From: Paenibacillus_AR sp051594765
GTDB lineage: Bacteria; Bacillota; Bacilli; Paenibacillales; NBRC-103111
Reading direction: 5' to 3'
DNA: 64,000 nt
NCBI RefSeq assembly: GCF_051594765.1
Contig: NZ_JBPPGJ010000003.1
Coordinates: 186,001 to 250,000, forward strand
Shown: positions 41,267 through 49,520 of the stretch, one piece after another
Layout: the number at the start of each line of letters is the position of its first letter
How positions within the stretch are numbered: position 1 is the first letter of the stretch
The notes under the pieces: model-generated
What the model saw: only the letters and a program-made list of their open reading frames with translations
The model's database searches: none
What the model was told of the DNA's origin: nothing
Translations under genes and position numbers: made by a program

Positions 41267-41294
41267 ATTATAGGCAAGCGCCTCCTTCTGTCAA
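41267..41294 (-). promoter_or_regulatory. Sigma-A promoter of the TetR/MATE operon
   Basis: On the minus strand perfect TTGACA (41294-41289) and perfect TATAAT (41272-41267), 16 bases apart. Confidence 0.85.
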
Positions 41295-41340
41295 GGGGAG
41301 CTCCGAGCTTTCCACAGCTATCCGGTGCGCCGCAACGCAA

Positions 41341-41368
41341 GAGAGCCTCCCGCACTGGGAAGGCTCTC
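41341..41368 (-). terminator. Terminator of selO
   Basis: An 11-12-bp stem with one bulge (41341-41351 with 41357-41368), little T-tract. Confidence 0.6.
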
Positions 41369-41375
41369 TTGTTTG

Positions 41376-42851
41376 TCAGGTTCCGCAGAACGTGCGGTAC
41401 GGCCGGCCGTTCGCCGCCGGCGCGGTGCAGTACTCGGTCCGCTCAGGAACGCTCTCGTACGGGCTGCGAAGGGCATCGAGCAGCCGCTCCATGACGCCGA
41501 AGTCGCCGTCCTGCACGGCGGCCTCCAGCGCCTCCTCCACCCGGTGGTTCCGCGGGATCACCGCCGGGCTGCTGCTCTGCATGAGCCGCTGCACGGCTTC
41601 CGGCCCCTCCTGCTGCCGGGCGAGCCGGGCCTGCCGGCGCGTTAGCCACGCCCGGTATTCGGGGCTGTCCCCCATGGCCGTCTCCTCCGCCTTGCCGTCG
41701 GCCAAGAGCCGGAAGGTGCTGGTGTAGTCGGCTCGATGCTTCTGCATGAGTCCCAGCAGCTCCTCCGCCAGGGCCCGGTCCTCCGGCTCCTCCCGGAATA
41801 GCCCCAGCTTGGCCCGCATCCCCGCCAGCCAGCGGCGGTCGTACTCCTCGTGATACTCGGCCAGCACGTCCTCCGCCAGCTTCACGCCCTGCTCCCCGTC
41901 CTCATGCAGGAGCGGCAGCAGCGTCTCCGCGAACCGGGCCAGGTTCCAGGCCCCGATATGGGGCTGGTTGCCGTAGGCGTACCGGCCTTGGGTATCAATG
42001 GAGCTGAAGACCGTCGCCGGGTCGTACGCATCCATGAAGGCGCAGGGGCCGTAATCGATGGTCTCGCCCGAGAGGGCCATATTGTCGGTGTTCATCACCC
42101 CGTGGATGAAGCCGACCAGCATCCATCGGGTGATCAGGGCCGCCTGGCGCATGGCGACCTCCCGGAGCAGGGTCAAATACCGGTTCCCGCCTGCCTCCGC
42201 CTCCGGATAGTGGCGCTCCAGCGTGTAGTCGGCCAGCGCGCGAAGCTCCGCCTCGTCTGCCCACTGCGCCGCGTACTCGAAGGTGCCGACGCGCAGATGG
42301 CTGGCCGCCACGCGGGTCAGCACGGCGCCGGGCAGGTCCGTCTCCCGGTAGATGGTCTCCCCGGTGGCCGCCACGGCCAGACTGCGCGTGGTTGGAATCC
42401 CCAGCGCGTGCATGGCCTCGCTGATAATATACTCCCGCAGCATGGGCCCCAGCGCGGCCCGGCCGTCTCCCCTCCGGGAGTACGGTGTGCGGCCCGAGCC
42501 CTTCAGCTGGATGTCCACCCGCTCCCCGCGGGGGGTTATCTGCTCTCCCAGCAGGAGGGCCCGGCCGTCGCCCAGCATGGTGAAGTGCCCGAACTGGTGG
42601 CCTGCGTAGGCTTGTGCCAGCGGGTCGGCTCCTTCGGGCACGCGGTTGCCGGCGAAGATCTCCGCTCCCTCCGGGGTCTGGAGGGCTTCGGCTGAGAGCC
42701 CCAGGAACAGCGCCAGCGGTTCATTGAAGATGACGATACGGGGACTCCGCACCGGGGCGGGGTTCATCCGGGTGAAGAAGTCTCCCGGCAACCGCGCATA
42801 GCTGTTGTCAAAGTTCCATCCGGCAGCAAGATCGATTAGGTTTTCCTTCAT
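41376..42851 (-). CDS. selO: Protein adenylyltransferase SelO (YdiU/UPF0061)
   Basis: A 491-residue pseudokinase-fold enzyme of the SelO family that transfers AMP from ATP to protein side chains, linked to redox stress. Signatures: YAGHQFGHFTMLGDGRALLLGE, QLKGSGRTPYSRRGDGRAALGPMLREYI, GIPTTRSL, GVMNTDNMALSGETIDYGPCAFMD (the metal-binding NxD and DYG-like part). The C-terminal Cys in TFCGT is in the place of the selenocysteine or redox cysteine of SelO proteins. The ATG has AAGGAG upstream. It stands alone, divergent from the hprK-like gene. Confidence 0.95.
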   Translation of the reverse strand: MKENLIDLAAGWNFDNSYARLPGDFFTRMNPAPVRSPRIVIFNEPLALFLGLSAEALQTPEGAEIFAGNRVPEGADPLAQAYAGHQFGHFTMLGDGRALLLGEQITPRGERVDIQLKGSGRTPYSRRGDGRAALGPMLREYIISEAMHALGIPTTRSLAVAATGETIYRETDLPGAVLTRVAASHLRVGTFEYAAQWADEAELRALADYTLERHYPEAEAGGNRYLTLLREVAMRQAALITRWMLVGFIHGVMNTDNMALSGETIDYGPCAFMDAYDPATVFSSIDTQGRYAYGNQPHIGAWNLARFAETLLPLLHEDGEQGVKLAEDVLAEYHEEYDRRWLAGMRAKLGLFREEPEDRALAEELLGLMQKHRADYTSTFRLLADGKAEETAMGDSPEYRAWLTRRQARLARQQEGPEAVQRLMQSSSPAVIPRNHRVEEALEAAVQDGDFGVMERLLDALRSPYESVPERTEYCTAPAANGRPYRTFCGT

Positions 42852-42960
42852 TTTGGGCTCCTTGTTGTGTCTTTTTGGAACATAGTTTATTCTAAAACGA
42901 AGTGGAGCAATCCCCATGACTCATGAATTTATCCGATACACGGTTGAAGGAGAATCCGCA

Positions 42961-43884
42961 ATGAAGCTCGTTACCGTACAAGATTTGGTGACCCGGTATT
43001 CCCTGGAGGTTCTGGCCGGAGGCACCCAATTGGACCGTCCCATCACCAAGACCCGGGCCCACCGGCCAGGTCTGGAATTCGTCGGTTATTTCGATTTTTT
43101 CCCGATGGAGCATATCCAGCTCTTGGGGCACCGCGAGATTTTTTACCTGCATAAGCTAACCGAGGAGGAGCGCAACGAGCGGATCGGCAACATCGTCAAG
43201 TACCATCCGCCCTGCTTCATCGTCACCAATAACCAGGAAGGCCTGAAGTATCTGACCAAATACTGCGAGGACGAGCAGATCCCCCTCCTCCGCACCGGCT
43301 TGGAGACCTATCAGTTCCAGGAGCTGCTGGAGATCTACCTGTCCAATGCCCTGGCTCCCGAGATCGCCGTCCACGGCGTCTGCGTCAACGTCTCCGGCAT
43401 CGGGATTCTCCTCCGCGGCAAGTCAGGCGTCGGCAAGAGCGAAACGGCCCACACCCTCATCCGCCGCGGGCACCGGCTGGTGGCCGACGATATCGTGGTC
43501 TTGAAGAAGATCAGCCCGGAGACCATCCTGGGCACCCACAACAATGCCACCAAGGAATTCCTGGCCCTGCGCAGCATCGGCCTGATCAACGTGTCCCGTC
43601 TCTACGGGCGCAAGGCGTTCCAGGAGGAGACCCGGATCGTGCTCGACATCGAGCTCACGAAGTGGCAGGATGACGCGCTGAACAACGAGCTGGAGCTGGA
43701 GCCCAAGTTCACCGAATACATGGGGGTGCGCATCCCCCACATCGAGATTCAGCTTCAGCCCGGACGCGATGTAGCCGGCTTGGTCGAAGCGGCGGCTAAT
43801 AATTGGTACCTCCGGCAGCAGGGATACGTGGCGGCGGAAGATTTTATGAACCGTCTTATGGAAGGTGAGAGGAACGGGGGCTAA
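42961..43884 (+). CDS. HprK-like HPr(Ser) kinase/phosphorylase paralogue
   Basis: A 307-residue protein that follows HprK along its full length: N-terminal domain (1-130), His138 (AVHGV), Walker A RGKSGVGKSE (152-161) and HRLVADDIV (171-179). Differences from the canonical enzyme: the second signature, usually near VRPGRN, reads LQPGRDV (265-271), and the segment corresponding to LEIRGLGIINV reads LALRSIGLINV (201-211), losing the Glu and Gly of the catalytic ExRG. Normal HprK sits beside lgt; this one stands alone. It may be a second copy with altered specificity or only part of the activity. AAGGAG lies before the ATG; a possible TTGTGT-N17-TATTCT promoter precedes it. Confidence 0.85.
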   Translation: MKLVTVQDLVTRYSLEVLAGGTQLDRPITKTRAHRPGLEFVGYFDFFPMEHIQLLGHREIFYLHKLTEEERNERIGNIVKYHPPCFIVTNNQEGLKYLTKYCEDEQIPLLRTGLETYQFQELLEIYLSNALAPEIAVHGVCVNVSGIGILLRGKSGVGKSETAHTLIRRGHRLVADDIVVLKKISPETILGTHNNATKEFLALRSIGLINVSRLYGRKAFQEETRIVLDIELTKWQDDALNNELELEPKFTEYMGVRIPHIEIQLQPGRDVAGLVEAAANNWYLRQQGYVAAEDFMNRLMEGERNGG

Positions 43885-43900
43885 GCACCGTTGGATCGAG

Positions 43901-43927
43901 GGGCCGCCCATTGGGGTGGCCCTTTTT
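43901..43927 (+). terminator. Terminator of the hprK-like gene
   Basis: A 9-bp stem (43901-43909 with 43914-43922, one G-T pair), loop ATTG, then five Ts. Confidence 0.87.
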
Positions 43928-44002
43928 GGCGTCGTTCTCCCAAGCACTTCTTCTCGGGACCTGCCTTCTCTCCCTTCTATCATACCTTCCCGCCCCTCCT
44001 CC

Positions 44003-44029
44003 TGTCACAAAACCGGGCCTTCGGTTGTC
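44003..44029 (+). promoter_or_regulatory. ECF41-type promoter of the ahpD-like gene
   Basis: TGTCACA (44003-44009), 16 bases, then TGTC (44026-44029). Published ECF41 promoters have TGTCACA at -35 and CGTC at -10 with a 16-17-base spacer. The ECF41 gene itself is the next gene but one. Confidence 0.75.
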
Positions 44030-44079
44030 TATATCTCGTAACCATCTTGCAACCATCCGAATCCCAGGAGGAGTGTACC

Positions 44080-44523
44080 ATGAAATTGCGCATGAACCAC
44101 CGTACCGCCAACCCGGCCGGCTTCCAGGCCCTGCTGCAGCTGGAATCCGCTGCCCAGAAGATGGGCCTTGAGCCTGTGCTCTACGAGCTGATCAAGATCC
44201 GCGCCTCCCAGATCAACGGCTGCGCTTACTGCGTCGATATGCATACCAAGGACCTGCGGGGCATGGGGGAGACGGAACAGCGTCTGAACCTGGTCGTCGT
44301 CTGGAGGGAGTCTCCGGTGTTCACCGGCAGGGAGAGAGCGGCATTGGCCCTGACCGAAGCCGTGACCCGCCTTCCGGAGAAGGGCGTGTCCGAGGACCTG
44401 TATGAAGAGGTCCGCGCTCACTTCAGCGAGAGCGAGATCGTCGCCCTGCTCATGGCCATCAACGCCATCAATTGCTGGAACCGCATGGCGGTCACAACCG
44501 GCATGTACCCGGGCTGCTTCTGA
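44080..44523 (+). CDS. Carboxymuconolactone decarboxylase/AhpD-like alkylhydroperoxidase
   Basis: A 147-residue all-helical protein with the AhpD core motif GCAYCVDMHTKDLR: Cys48-x-x-Cys51 and His55, which form the peroxide-reducing site in AhpD. It is the 'COE' partner of the ECF41 sigma factor downstream and has an ECF41-type promoter. AGGAGG precedes the ATG. Natural substrate unknown. Confidence 0.9.
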   Translation: MKLRMNHRTANPAGFQALLQLESAAQKMGLEPVLYELIKIRASQINGCAYCVDMHTKDLRGMGETEQRLNLVVVWRESPVFTGRERAALALTEAVTRLPEKGVSEDLYEEVRAHFSESEIVALLMAINAINCWNRMAVTTGMYPGCF

Positions 44524-44572
44524 ACGACAGAACTTCAGCCCTCCCCTAATCCCGCATAAGGAGGCCCGCATC

Positions 44573-45520
44573 ATGACGACAACGGATTACGCGACGGCAG
44601 ATCGCATCGAGCGCCTCTACCGTGAATATAAACCGCTGCTGACAGCCGTCGCGTACCGGATGCTGGGCTCTGTCAGCGAGGCCGAGGACGCGGTGCAGGA
44701 TGTGTTCGTTGCCGTCAGCAAACCGGACGCCCCTGCCATGGCACATCCGCGGGCCTATCTTCTGAAGCTGGTCACCAACCGGGCTCTGAACATGATGAAG
44801 GCCGCTCCCCGCAAGCGGGAAACCTACCCCGGCCCGTGGCTCCCGGAGCCCGTCATCGCGCAGGGACCGGAGGATACGCCGCAGGAGCTGGTGCTCCGGC
44901 GGGAGCGGCTGGGCTACGCCCTGCTCGTGCTGCTGGCAACCTGCACGCCCGCCGAGCGCGCCGTCTTCGTGCTCCGTGAGTCCCTCGGCCTCGAGTACGG
45001 GGAAATCGCCAATATGCTGGACCGGTCCGAAGCGGCCTGCCGCAAGCTCTTCAGCCGGGCCTCCGCCAAGCTGGGACAGCGGCCCTCCGAAGGGAACGAA
45101 GAAGCGCTTGACGCCACCGTCGAGCGCTTCGTGCAGTCCTTCGCCCAGGCGCTGGAGAACGGCCGGTTCGACTCCCTCCTCCGGCTGCTCACCCGGGATG
45201 CGGTCATGCTGAGCGACGGAGGCGGCGTCGTGCGCGCAGCGCTCCGTCCCATCCAAGGCCGGGACCGAATCACCGCCTTCTTCGCCGGCATCGCGCGCAA
45301 GGGGTCGCTGCAGGGGCGGCTGCTCCCGGTCCGGATCAGCGGCCAGCCCGGGCTGCTCCTGATCCGGCCGGACCGACCTCCCTTGGCGTTCGCCTGGGAG
45401 CCGACCGCAGACTTCTCCGCAATCCGCACCCTCTATCTGGTCTCCAACCCGGAGAAGCTGACCCGGATCCGCCTGGCGGATTCCCATTCCCCCGGCCCGT
45501 CCGCAGATGGTACACTGTAA
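44573..45520 (+). CDS. ECF41-group RNA polymerase sigma factor (SigJ-like)
   Basis: A 315-residue extracytoplasmic-function sigma factor with a C-terminal extension. Sigma-2: YRMLGSVSEAEDAVQDVFV (28-46). Sigma-4: ERAVFVLRESLGLEYGEIANML (128-149). The C-terminal SnoaL-like domain (about 180-300) carries DGGG at 215-218 and NPEKL at 292-296, both specific for ECF41 proteins, where this domain controls sigma activity in place of an anti-sigma factor. It lies 49 bases after the AhpD-like gene. AAGGAGG precedes the ATG. Confidence 0.93.
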   Translation: MTTTDYATADRIERLYREYKPLLTAVAYRMLGSVSEAEDAVQDVFVAVSKPDAPAMAHPRAYLLKLVTNRALNMMKAAPRKRETYPGPWLPEPVIAQGPEDTPQELVLRRERLGYALLVLLATCTPAERAVFVLRESLGLEYGEIANMLDRSEAACRKLFSRASAKLGQRPSEGNEEALDATVERFVQSFAQALENGRFDSLLRLLTRDAVMLSDGGGVVRAALRPIQGRDRITAFFAGIARKGSLQGRLLPVRISGQPGLLLIRPDRPPLAFAWEPTADFSAIRTLYLVSNPEKLTRIRLADSHSPGPSADGTL

Positions 45521-45608
45521 GCGAGGCATAACGCCCGCAAACATTGTTCGTATGCACAAGGGTACGGGACCCTCACGGTCGAACCGTCCCGGACGAGGGA
45601 GTGGCACC

Positions 45609-46637
45609 ATGTACGAGCTGACGCGTCAGCAGGCCCAGAACATCGTGGACCGGATGATGAAGGACATCCCCTATAACATCAATCTGATGGACCGGACCGG
45701 CATGATCATCGGCAGCGGCCAAAAAGCCAGGATCGGCACGCTTCATCCCGGCGCTGTGGAAGCCATCCGGCGGCGGGAAGCCGTGGAGATCCACGAGGAA
45801 GGGGAGCTCGCCAAGAAGGGCATCAATCTGCCGATCGAGCTGAACGGCACCATCGTCGGAACGGTCGGGATCAGCGGCGAGGTGGAGGAGACTCGGCCCT
45901 TCGGTAATCTGGTCCGATCCACGGTGATTCTCTTGATCGAGCAGAGCATCGCCTTGGAACGGGAGAATCTGAAGCAGCACCGGAAGCAGGAATTTTTCAA
46001 CGCTCTGATCCATCCCGACACTGTCTATACCCAGGAGATGACGGAGCTCTCCGCCTCCTACGGCATCCAGCTCAGCAAGACCAGCCTGGTGGTGGTGGCG
46101 GAATTCCCCCGGGAGGTTCCGGAGGAACTCACGAAGGAGCTTCCCACTTTCAAGATCACGCAGCAGTCCCTCTGCATCATCGTCCAGGAAGCTCCCAAGC
46201 TGGAGGCGCTGCAGCAGCGCCTTCTCCAGGCGGACCCCCAAGCGGTCCTGGCTGTAAGCAAGTGGACCGATACGGTCGCAGAGGCCTTCACTCAGGCCAA
46301 GGCTGCGCTGCGGGTCTTGAAGGGGGTCTATTGGAGCGAACGGGCCATCTCCTATGCCCAATGCGAGTTCATCGCCGACCTGTCGAAGCACCTGAAGCAC
46401 GATCCGCGGGCCGAACGGCTCTCCCACCTGCTGGAGAAGAACGAGGAGCTGATCCGGACCCTGCAGGTCTACCTCAGCTGCAATCTGAACGCCAACGAGA
46501 CGGCCGCCCGGCTCATGATCCACCGCAACACCTTGAATTACCGGCTGAACCGGATTCATGATCTGACCGGCAAGGACCCGAAGCATATCCTGGAGCTCAC
46601 CGAGCTTCTGTTCATGCTGATCCACCGGATCCATTGA
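45609..46637 (+). CDS. cdaR: CdaR-family sugar diacid regulator
   Basis: A 342-residue activator: N-terminal sugar diacid recognition domain (about 1-135; PYNINLMDRTGMIIGSG, INLPIELNGTIVGTVGI), a middle region, and a C-terminal PucR-type HTH (TLQVYLSCNLNANETAARLMIHRNTLNYRLNRI). Family knowledge: CdaR activates glycerate kinase and glucarate/galactarate/glycerate uptake genes. The two genes convergent to it are just such a kinase and a GntP permease. GGGAG precedes the ATG. Confidence 0.9.
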   Translation: MYELTRQQAQNIVDRMMKDIPYNINLMDRTGMIIGSGQKARIGTLHPGAVEAIRRREAVEIHEEGELAKKGINLPIELNGTIVGTVGISGEVEETRPFGNLVRSTVILLIEQSIALERENLKQHRKQEFFNALIHPDTVYTQEMTELSASYGIQLSKTSLVVVAEFPREVPEELTKELPTFKITQQSLCIIVQEAPKLEALQQRLLQADPQAVLAVSKWTDTVAEAFTQAKAALRVLKGVYWSERAISYAQCEFIADLSKHLKHDPRAERLSHLLEKNEELIRTLQVYLSCNLNANETAARLMIHRNTLNYRLNRIHDLTGKDPKHILELTELLFMLIHRIH

Positions 46638-46644
46638 ACCCCAA

Positions 46645-46680
46645 AAGAGGGTGTCCCGCACTTAGGCGGAACACCCTCTT
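46645..46680. terminator. Bidirectional terminator
   Basis: A 15-bp stem with one mismatch (46645-46659 with 46666-46680) between cdaR and the glycerate kinase gene. Confidence 0.87.
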
Positions 46681-46684
46681 CTCA

Positions 46685-47824
46685 TTAGTCTTGCAGCAGC
46701 CGGGCGATGCTCTCGGCGGTGCGGGCCACATTGTCCTGCCCCTGCGTCAGCAGGGTCTCCAGCTCCGCCGCTCCGGGCACGATCCCGAAGATGGCGTCGA
46801 AGCCCACCTCATACAGCGTCTCCACGTCCTTGCCGATATACCCCGCCAGCGCGATGACCTTGATCCGGGGATCCACGCTCTTGGCCGCTTGCGCCACGCC
46901 GAACGGAGCCTTGCCGAACTTGGTCTGGAAGTCGATGCCACCCTCGCCGGTGAAGCAGTAATCCACACCCTGGAGCTTCTCCCGGAGCTGGGTATACTCG
47001 ATGACGATCTCGATGCCCTTCCTCATCGTCGAGTTGGTGAAGGCGATCAATCCGCCGCCGAGGCCGCCTGCTGCGCCTGCCCCCGGCACCTCAGCGATCT
47101 CGATGCCCAGCTGCTCCTTCACTACCATGCTGTAGTGCAGCAGGTTGCGGTCCAGCTGCTTCACCATATCCGGGGTAGCCCCCTTCTGGGGACCGAACAC
47201 GGCCGATGCGCCGCGCTCCCCGCACAGTGGGTTGGTCACGTCCGAGGCCACCAGGATGCTCACCTGCTTCAGCTGCGGCATTACCTCTGCGGTCTCGATC
47301 CGGTCCAGCTCGCCCAGATACCCGCCCCCCAAGGGCAGCTCCTGTCCGTTCTTGTCCAGGAACCGGTAGCCTATTGCCTTGGCCATGCCCGTGCCGCCGT
47401 CATTCGTGGCGCTGCCGCCGATGCCGAGGATGATGCTCGTGATCCCCCGGCCGATGCAATCCCGGATCAGCTCTCCCGTTCCGAGCGTCGTGGTGACCAG
47501 CGGATTCTTCGTTTCCTTGGTCACATGATGGATGCCGCTGGCGGAGGCCATCTCGATGACGCCCGTCTTCCCGTCTCCGAGAATGCCGTACCTGGCGAGA
47601 ACCGGGGTGCCCAGGGGACCGGTCACCTCTTTTTCGATCAGGGTGCCGCTTGTCGCGTCGATCAGAGACTGTACGGTGCCCTCGCCGCCGTCCGCCATGG
47701 GTACGTGGATGCATTCGGCATCCGGAACGGCGCGCTTGATGCCCCGCTCCATCGCCTCGCACACCTCCTTGGCGGTCATGCTTTCCTTAAACGAATCCGG
47801 TGCCAATAAGAATGTCTTGCCCAT
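46685..47824 (-). CDS. glxK: Glycerate kinase (GlxK/GarK type)
   Basis: A 379-residue glycerate kinase type 1, which phosphorylates D-glycerate to 2-phosphoglycerate. LLAPDSFKESMTAKEV at the start, PMADGGEGTVQSL, GIGGSATNDGGTGM and the C-terminal CFTGEGGIDFQTKFGKAPFGVA are all family signatures. The start ATG is three codons into a longer GTG frame and has GGGAGTG upstream. It follows the GntP permease by 21 bases, as one operon under the CdaR regulator nearby. Confidence 0.94.
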   Translation of the reverse strand: MGKTFLLAPDSFKESMTAKEVCEAMERGIKRAVPDAECIHVPMADGGEGTVQSLIDATSGTLIEKEVTGPLGTPVLARYGILGDGKTGVIEMASASGIHHVTKETKNPLVTTTLGTGELIRDCIGRGITSIILGIGGSATNDGGTGMAKAIGYRFLDKNGQELPLGGGYLGELDRIETAEVMPQLKQVSILVASDVTNPLCGERGASAVFGPQKGATPDMVKQLDRNLLHYSMVVKEQLGIEIAEVPGAGAAGGLGGGLIAFTNSTMRKGIEIVIEYTQLREKLQGVDYCFTGEGGIDFQTKFGKAPFGVAQAAKSVDPRIKVIALAGYIGKDVETLYEVGFDAIFGIVPGAAELETLLTQGQDNVARTAESIARLLQD

Positions 47825-47845
47825 ATGATTCACTCCCGTTCTGGT

Positions 47846-49147
47846 TTAGGCGATAAAACCGTAGATGATTACGGACACGATCGTCATCGTCAGACCGACC
47901 ATGCTCTCGAAGAGGACCACCTTCATCCGGTCCTTCATGGACATCCCCATGGCATTACGCGTGACGTGGAAATAAGTTCCGTGCGGCAGATGGTCGATGA
48001 CCGTAGCGCCGGCATGGGTCATCACCGCGGCAGACAGCGGCGCGACGCCCGTATTGATGATGGCGTTGGAGAACGAGCCGGTAGCCAGGATAACGCCCGT
48101 CGAGGTCGACGCGGTAGCCGCCGCCATCAGAACGCCCGCGATGGGAGCCAGGAACATGCCGGAGATGCCCGACGATTTCACGAGAGCCACCACCTCGGTC
48201 GGCAGCGTCGATGCGGTGATCAGTCCGCCGATGGCGCCGGCGCCGATGATGATCAGGATGGTGGGGGTCATGCGGTTCAGTCCGGCGGTGCAGTAGTCCA
48301 GCAGCTGCTTTCTCTTCCCCAGCGCCAGCGAGCCCACGATCCCGGCGAAGGGCAGGATGAACAGCGAGTCGATCTTCAACCGGGCCAGCGCGTCGATCCC
48401 CAGCATGGATCCGATGGGGCTGATCATCAGGAGCACGACGGCGATGACCGGAGTGACCAGCGCCTTGGCCAGAGGAGGCAGGTTCGTGGAGCTGGACTTC
48501 TCCAGCTCGGCGGCTTCCTCATCCGTTACCTTGGTGCCCTTGTACTTGATGAGCGAGGCGATGGTGACGGCGACGGCCAGACCGAACAGCGCGGGAATCA
48601 GTCCGCCCAGCATCACTTGGTTCACGTCGAGCTTGAACCCGCCTGCCGCTGCGATGGTATTGGGGTTCGGGGAGATGATGTTCCCCGCTTTGCCTCCGCC
48701 GGACAAGGCGACCAGCAGAGCGACCTTGGAATACCCCATCTTGTTGCCGACGGACAGCGCGATGGGGGCCACGATCAGCACCGCCACCGGGATGAATACG
48801 CCGACCGCCGTGATGATCATCGTAGCCAGGGCCAGGGACAGCATGGCCTTGGTCCCGCCGAGACGGTCTACGATCACCTTCGCGATGGTCTCCGCCGCTC
48901 CCGATTCCATCATCACTCCGGCGAACACGCCTGCGGCGATGATGCGGATTACGGTGCCCAGCACGCTCTGGGTGCCGGAGATCAGAATCTTGATGACCTC
49001 CGAGAAGTCTGCGCCGCCGATGAAGCCTCCGACGATGGCTCCTAGAATCAAGGCGTATGTCGGAGCCAGTCTCAATAGAATCAGTCCAATGGCTAAGGCA
49101 AGGCCGGCTACGGCGCCGAACCAGCTGATTGTCAATGCTGTCGTCAT
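47846..49147 (-). CDS. GntP-family permease (gluconate/glycerate:H+ symporter)
   Basis: A 433-residue membrane protein with about twelve hydrophobic segments. MTTALTISWFGAVAGLALAIGLILLRLAPTYALILGAIVGGFIGG at the start and PNPNTIAAAGGFKLD in the middle are GntP-type motifs. Operon with glycerate kinase suggests D-glycerate as the substrate, though gluconate or another hydroxy acid is possible. GGGAGG precedes the ATG. A cre-like site lies in its promoter region. Confidence 0.9.
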   Translation of the reverse strand: MTTALTISWFGAVAGLALAIGLILLRLAPTYALILGAIVGGFIGGADFSEVIKILISGTQSVLGTVIRIIAAGVFAGVMMESGAAETIAKVIVDRLGGTKAMLSLALATMIITAVGVFIPVAVLIVAPIALSVGNKMGYSKVALLVALSGGGKAGNIISPNPNTIAAAGGFKLDVNQVMLGGLIPALFGLAVAVTIASLIKYKGTKVTDEEAAELEKSSSTNLPPLAKALVTPVIAVVLLMISPIGSMLGIDALARLKIDSLFILPFAGIVGSLALGKRKQLLDYCTAGLNRMTPTILIIIGAGAIGGLITASTLPTEVVALVKSSGISGMFLAPIAGVLMAAATASTSTGVILATGSFSNAIINTGVAPLSAAVMTHAGATVIDHLPHGTYFHVTRNAMGMSMKDRMKVVLFESMVGLTMTIVSVIIYGFIA

Positions 49148-49220
49148 CTTATGAATCCTCCCTAAGGTTACGTCTGGTTGTTTTTTTAAGCTACGGAATC
49201 GCGGCTTGTATTATTTTTCA

Positions 49221-49234
49221 CATAACCGCTTACA
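49221..49234 (-). promoter_or_regulatory. cre-like site in the gntP promoter
   Basis: Minus strand TGTAAGCGGTTATG against consensus TGNAARCGNWWWCA; twelve of fourteen match. It overlaps a TTGTAA that could be the -35, which would allow repression by CcpA. Confidence 0.5.
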
Positions 49235-49440
49235 ATCACACGCATATCCGGCCAACCCCCTTCATTACTCCCCCTCCGGTTGACAGCTGCGCAATCTGAA
49301 TACGGTTTCATTATAGAATCGCCGGACCCGAATATCTATTGATAGAACCATGAATTTTATAGTGCATTTGCACAATATCAGACCCAGGGGACTGGCGTTG
49401 AATAGAGGTGTCCCATTATGCTGAACAGGCCGCCGCAGAC

Positions 49441-49496
49441 GCCAAAAACCCAGAAGCTAAGCGAGATAAGGCCGCTGTTTGCTCCTGGGTTTTGGC
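49441..49496. terminator. Hairpin after the GH3 gene
   Basis: GCCAAAAACCCAG (49441-49453) and CTGGGTTTTGGC (49485-49496) form a 12-bp stem with one bulge and a long loop. Confidence 0.55.
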
Positions 49497-49520
49497 TAAC
49501 ATTCTAAATGTTTCTCCTGC

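Larger units (their letters stand above)
49148..49520. other. Intergenic region between gntP and the GH3 gene
   Basis: This 373-base stretch carries the gntP promoter region with a cre-like site (49221-49234), a TATAAT on the minus strand near 49315 without a good -35, and the GH3 terminator hairpin (49441-49496). I see no gene in it. Confidence 0.6.
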
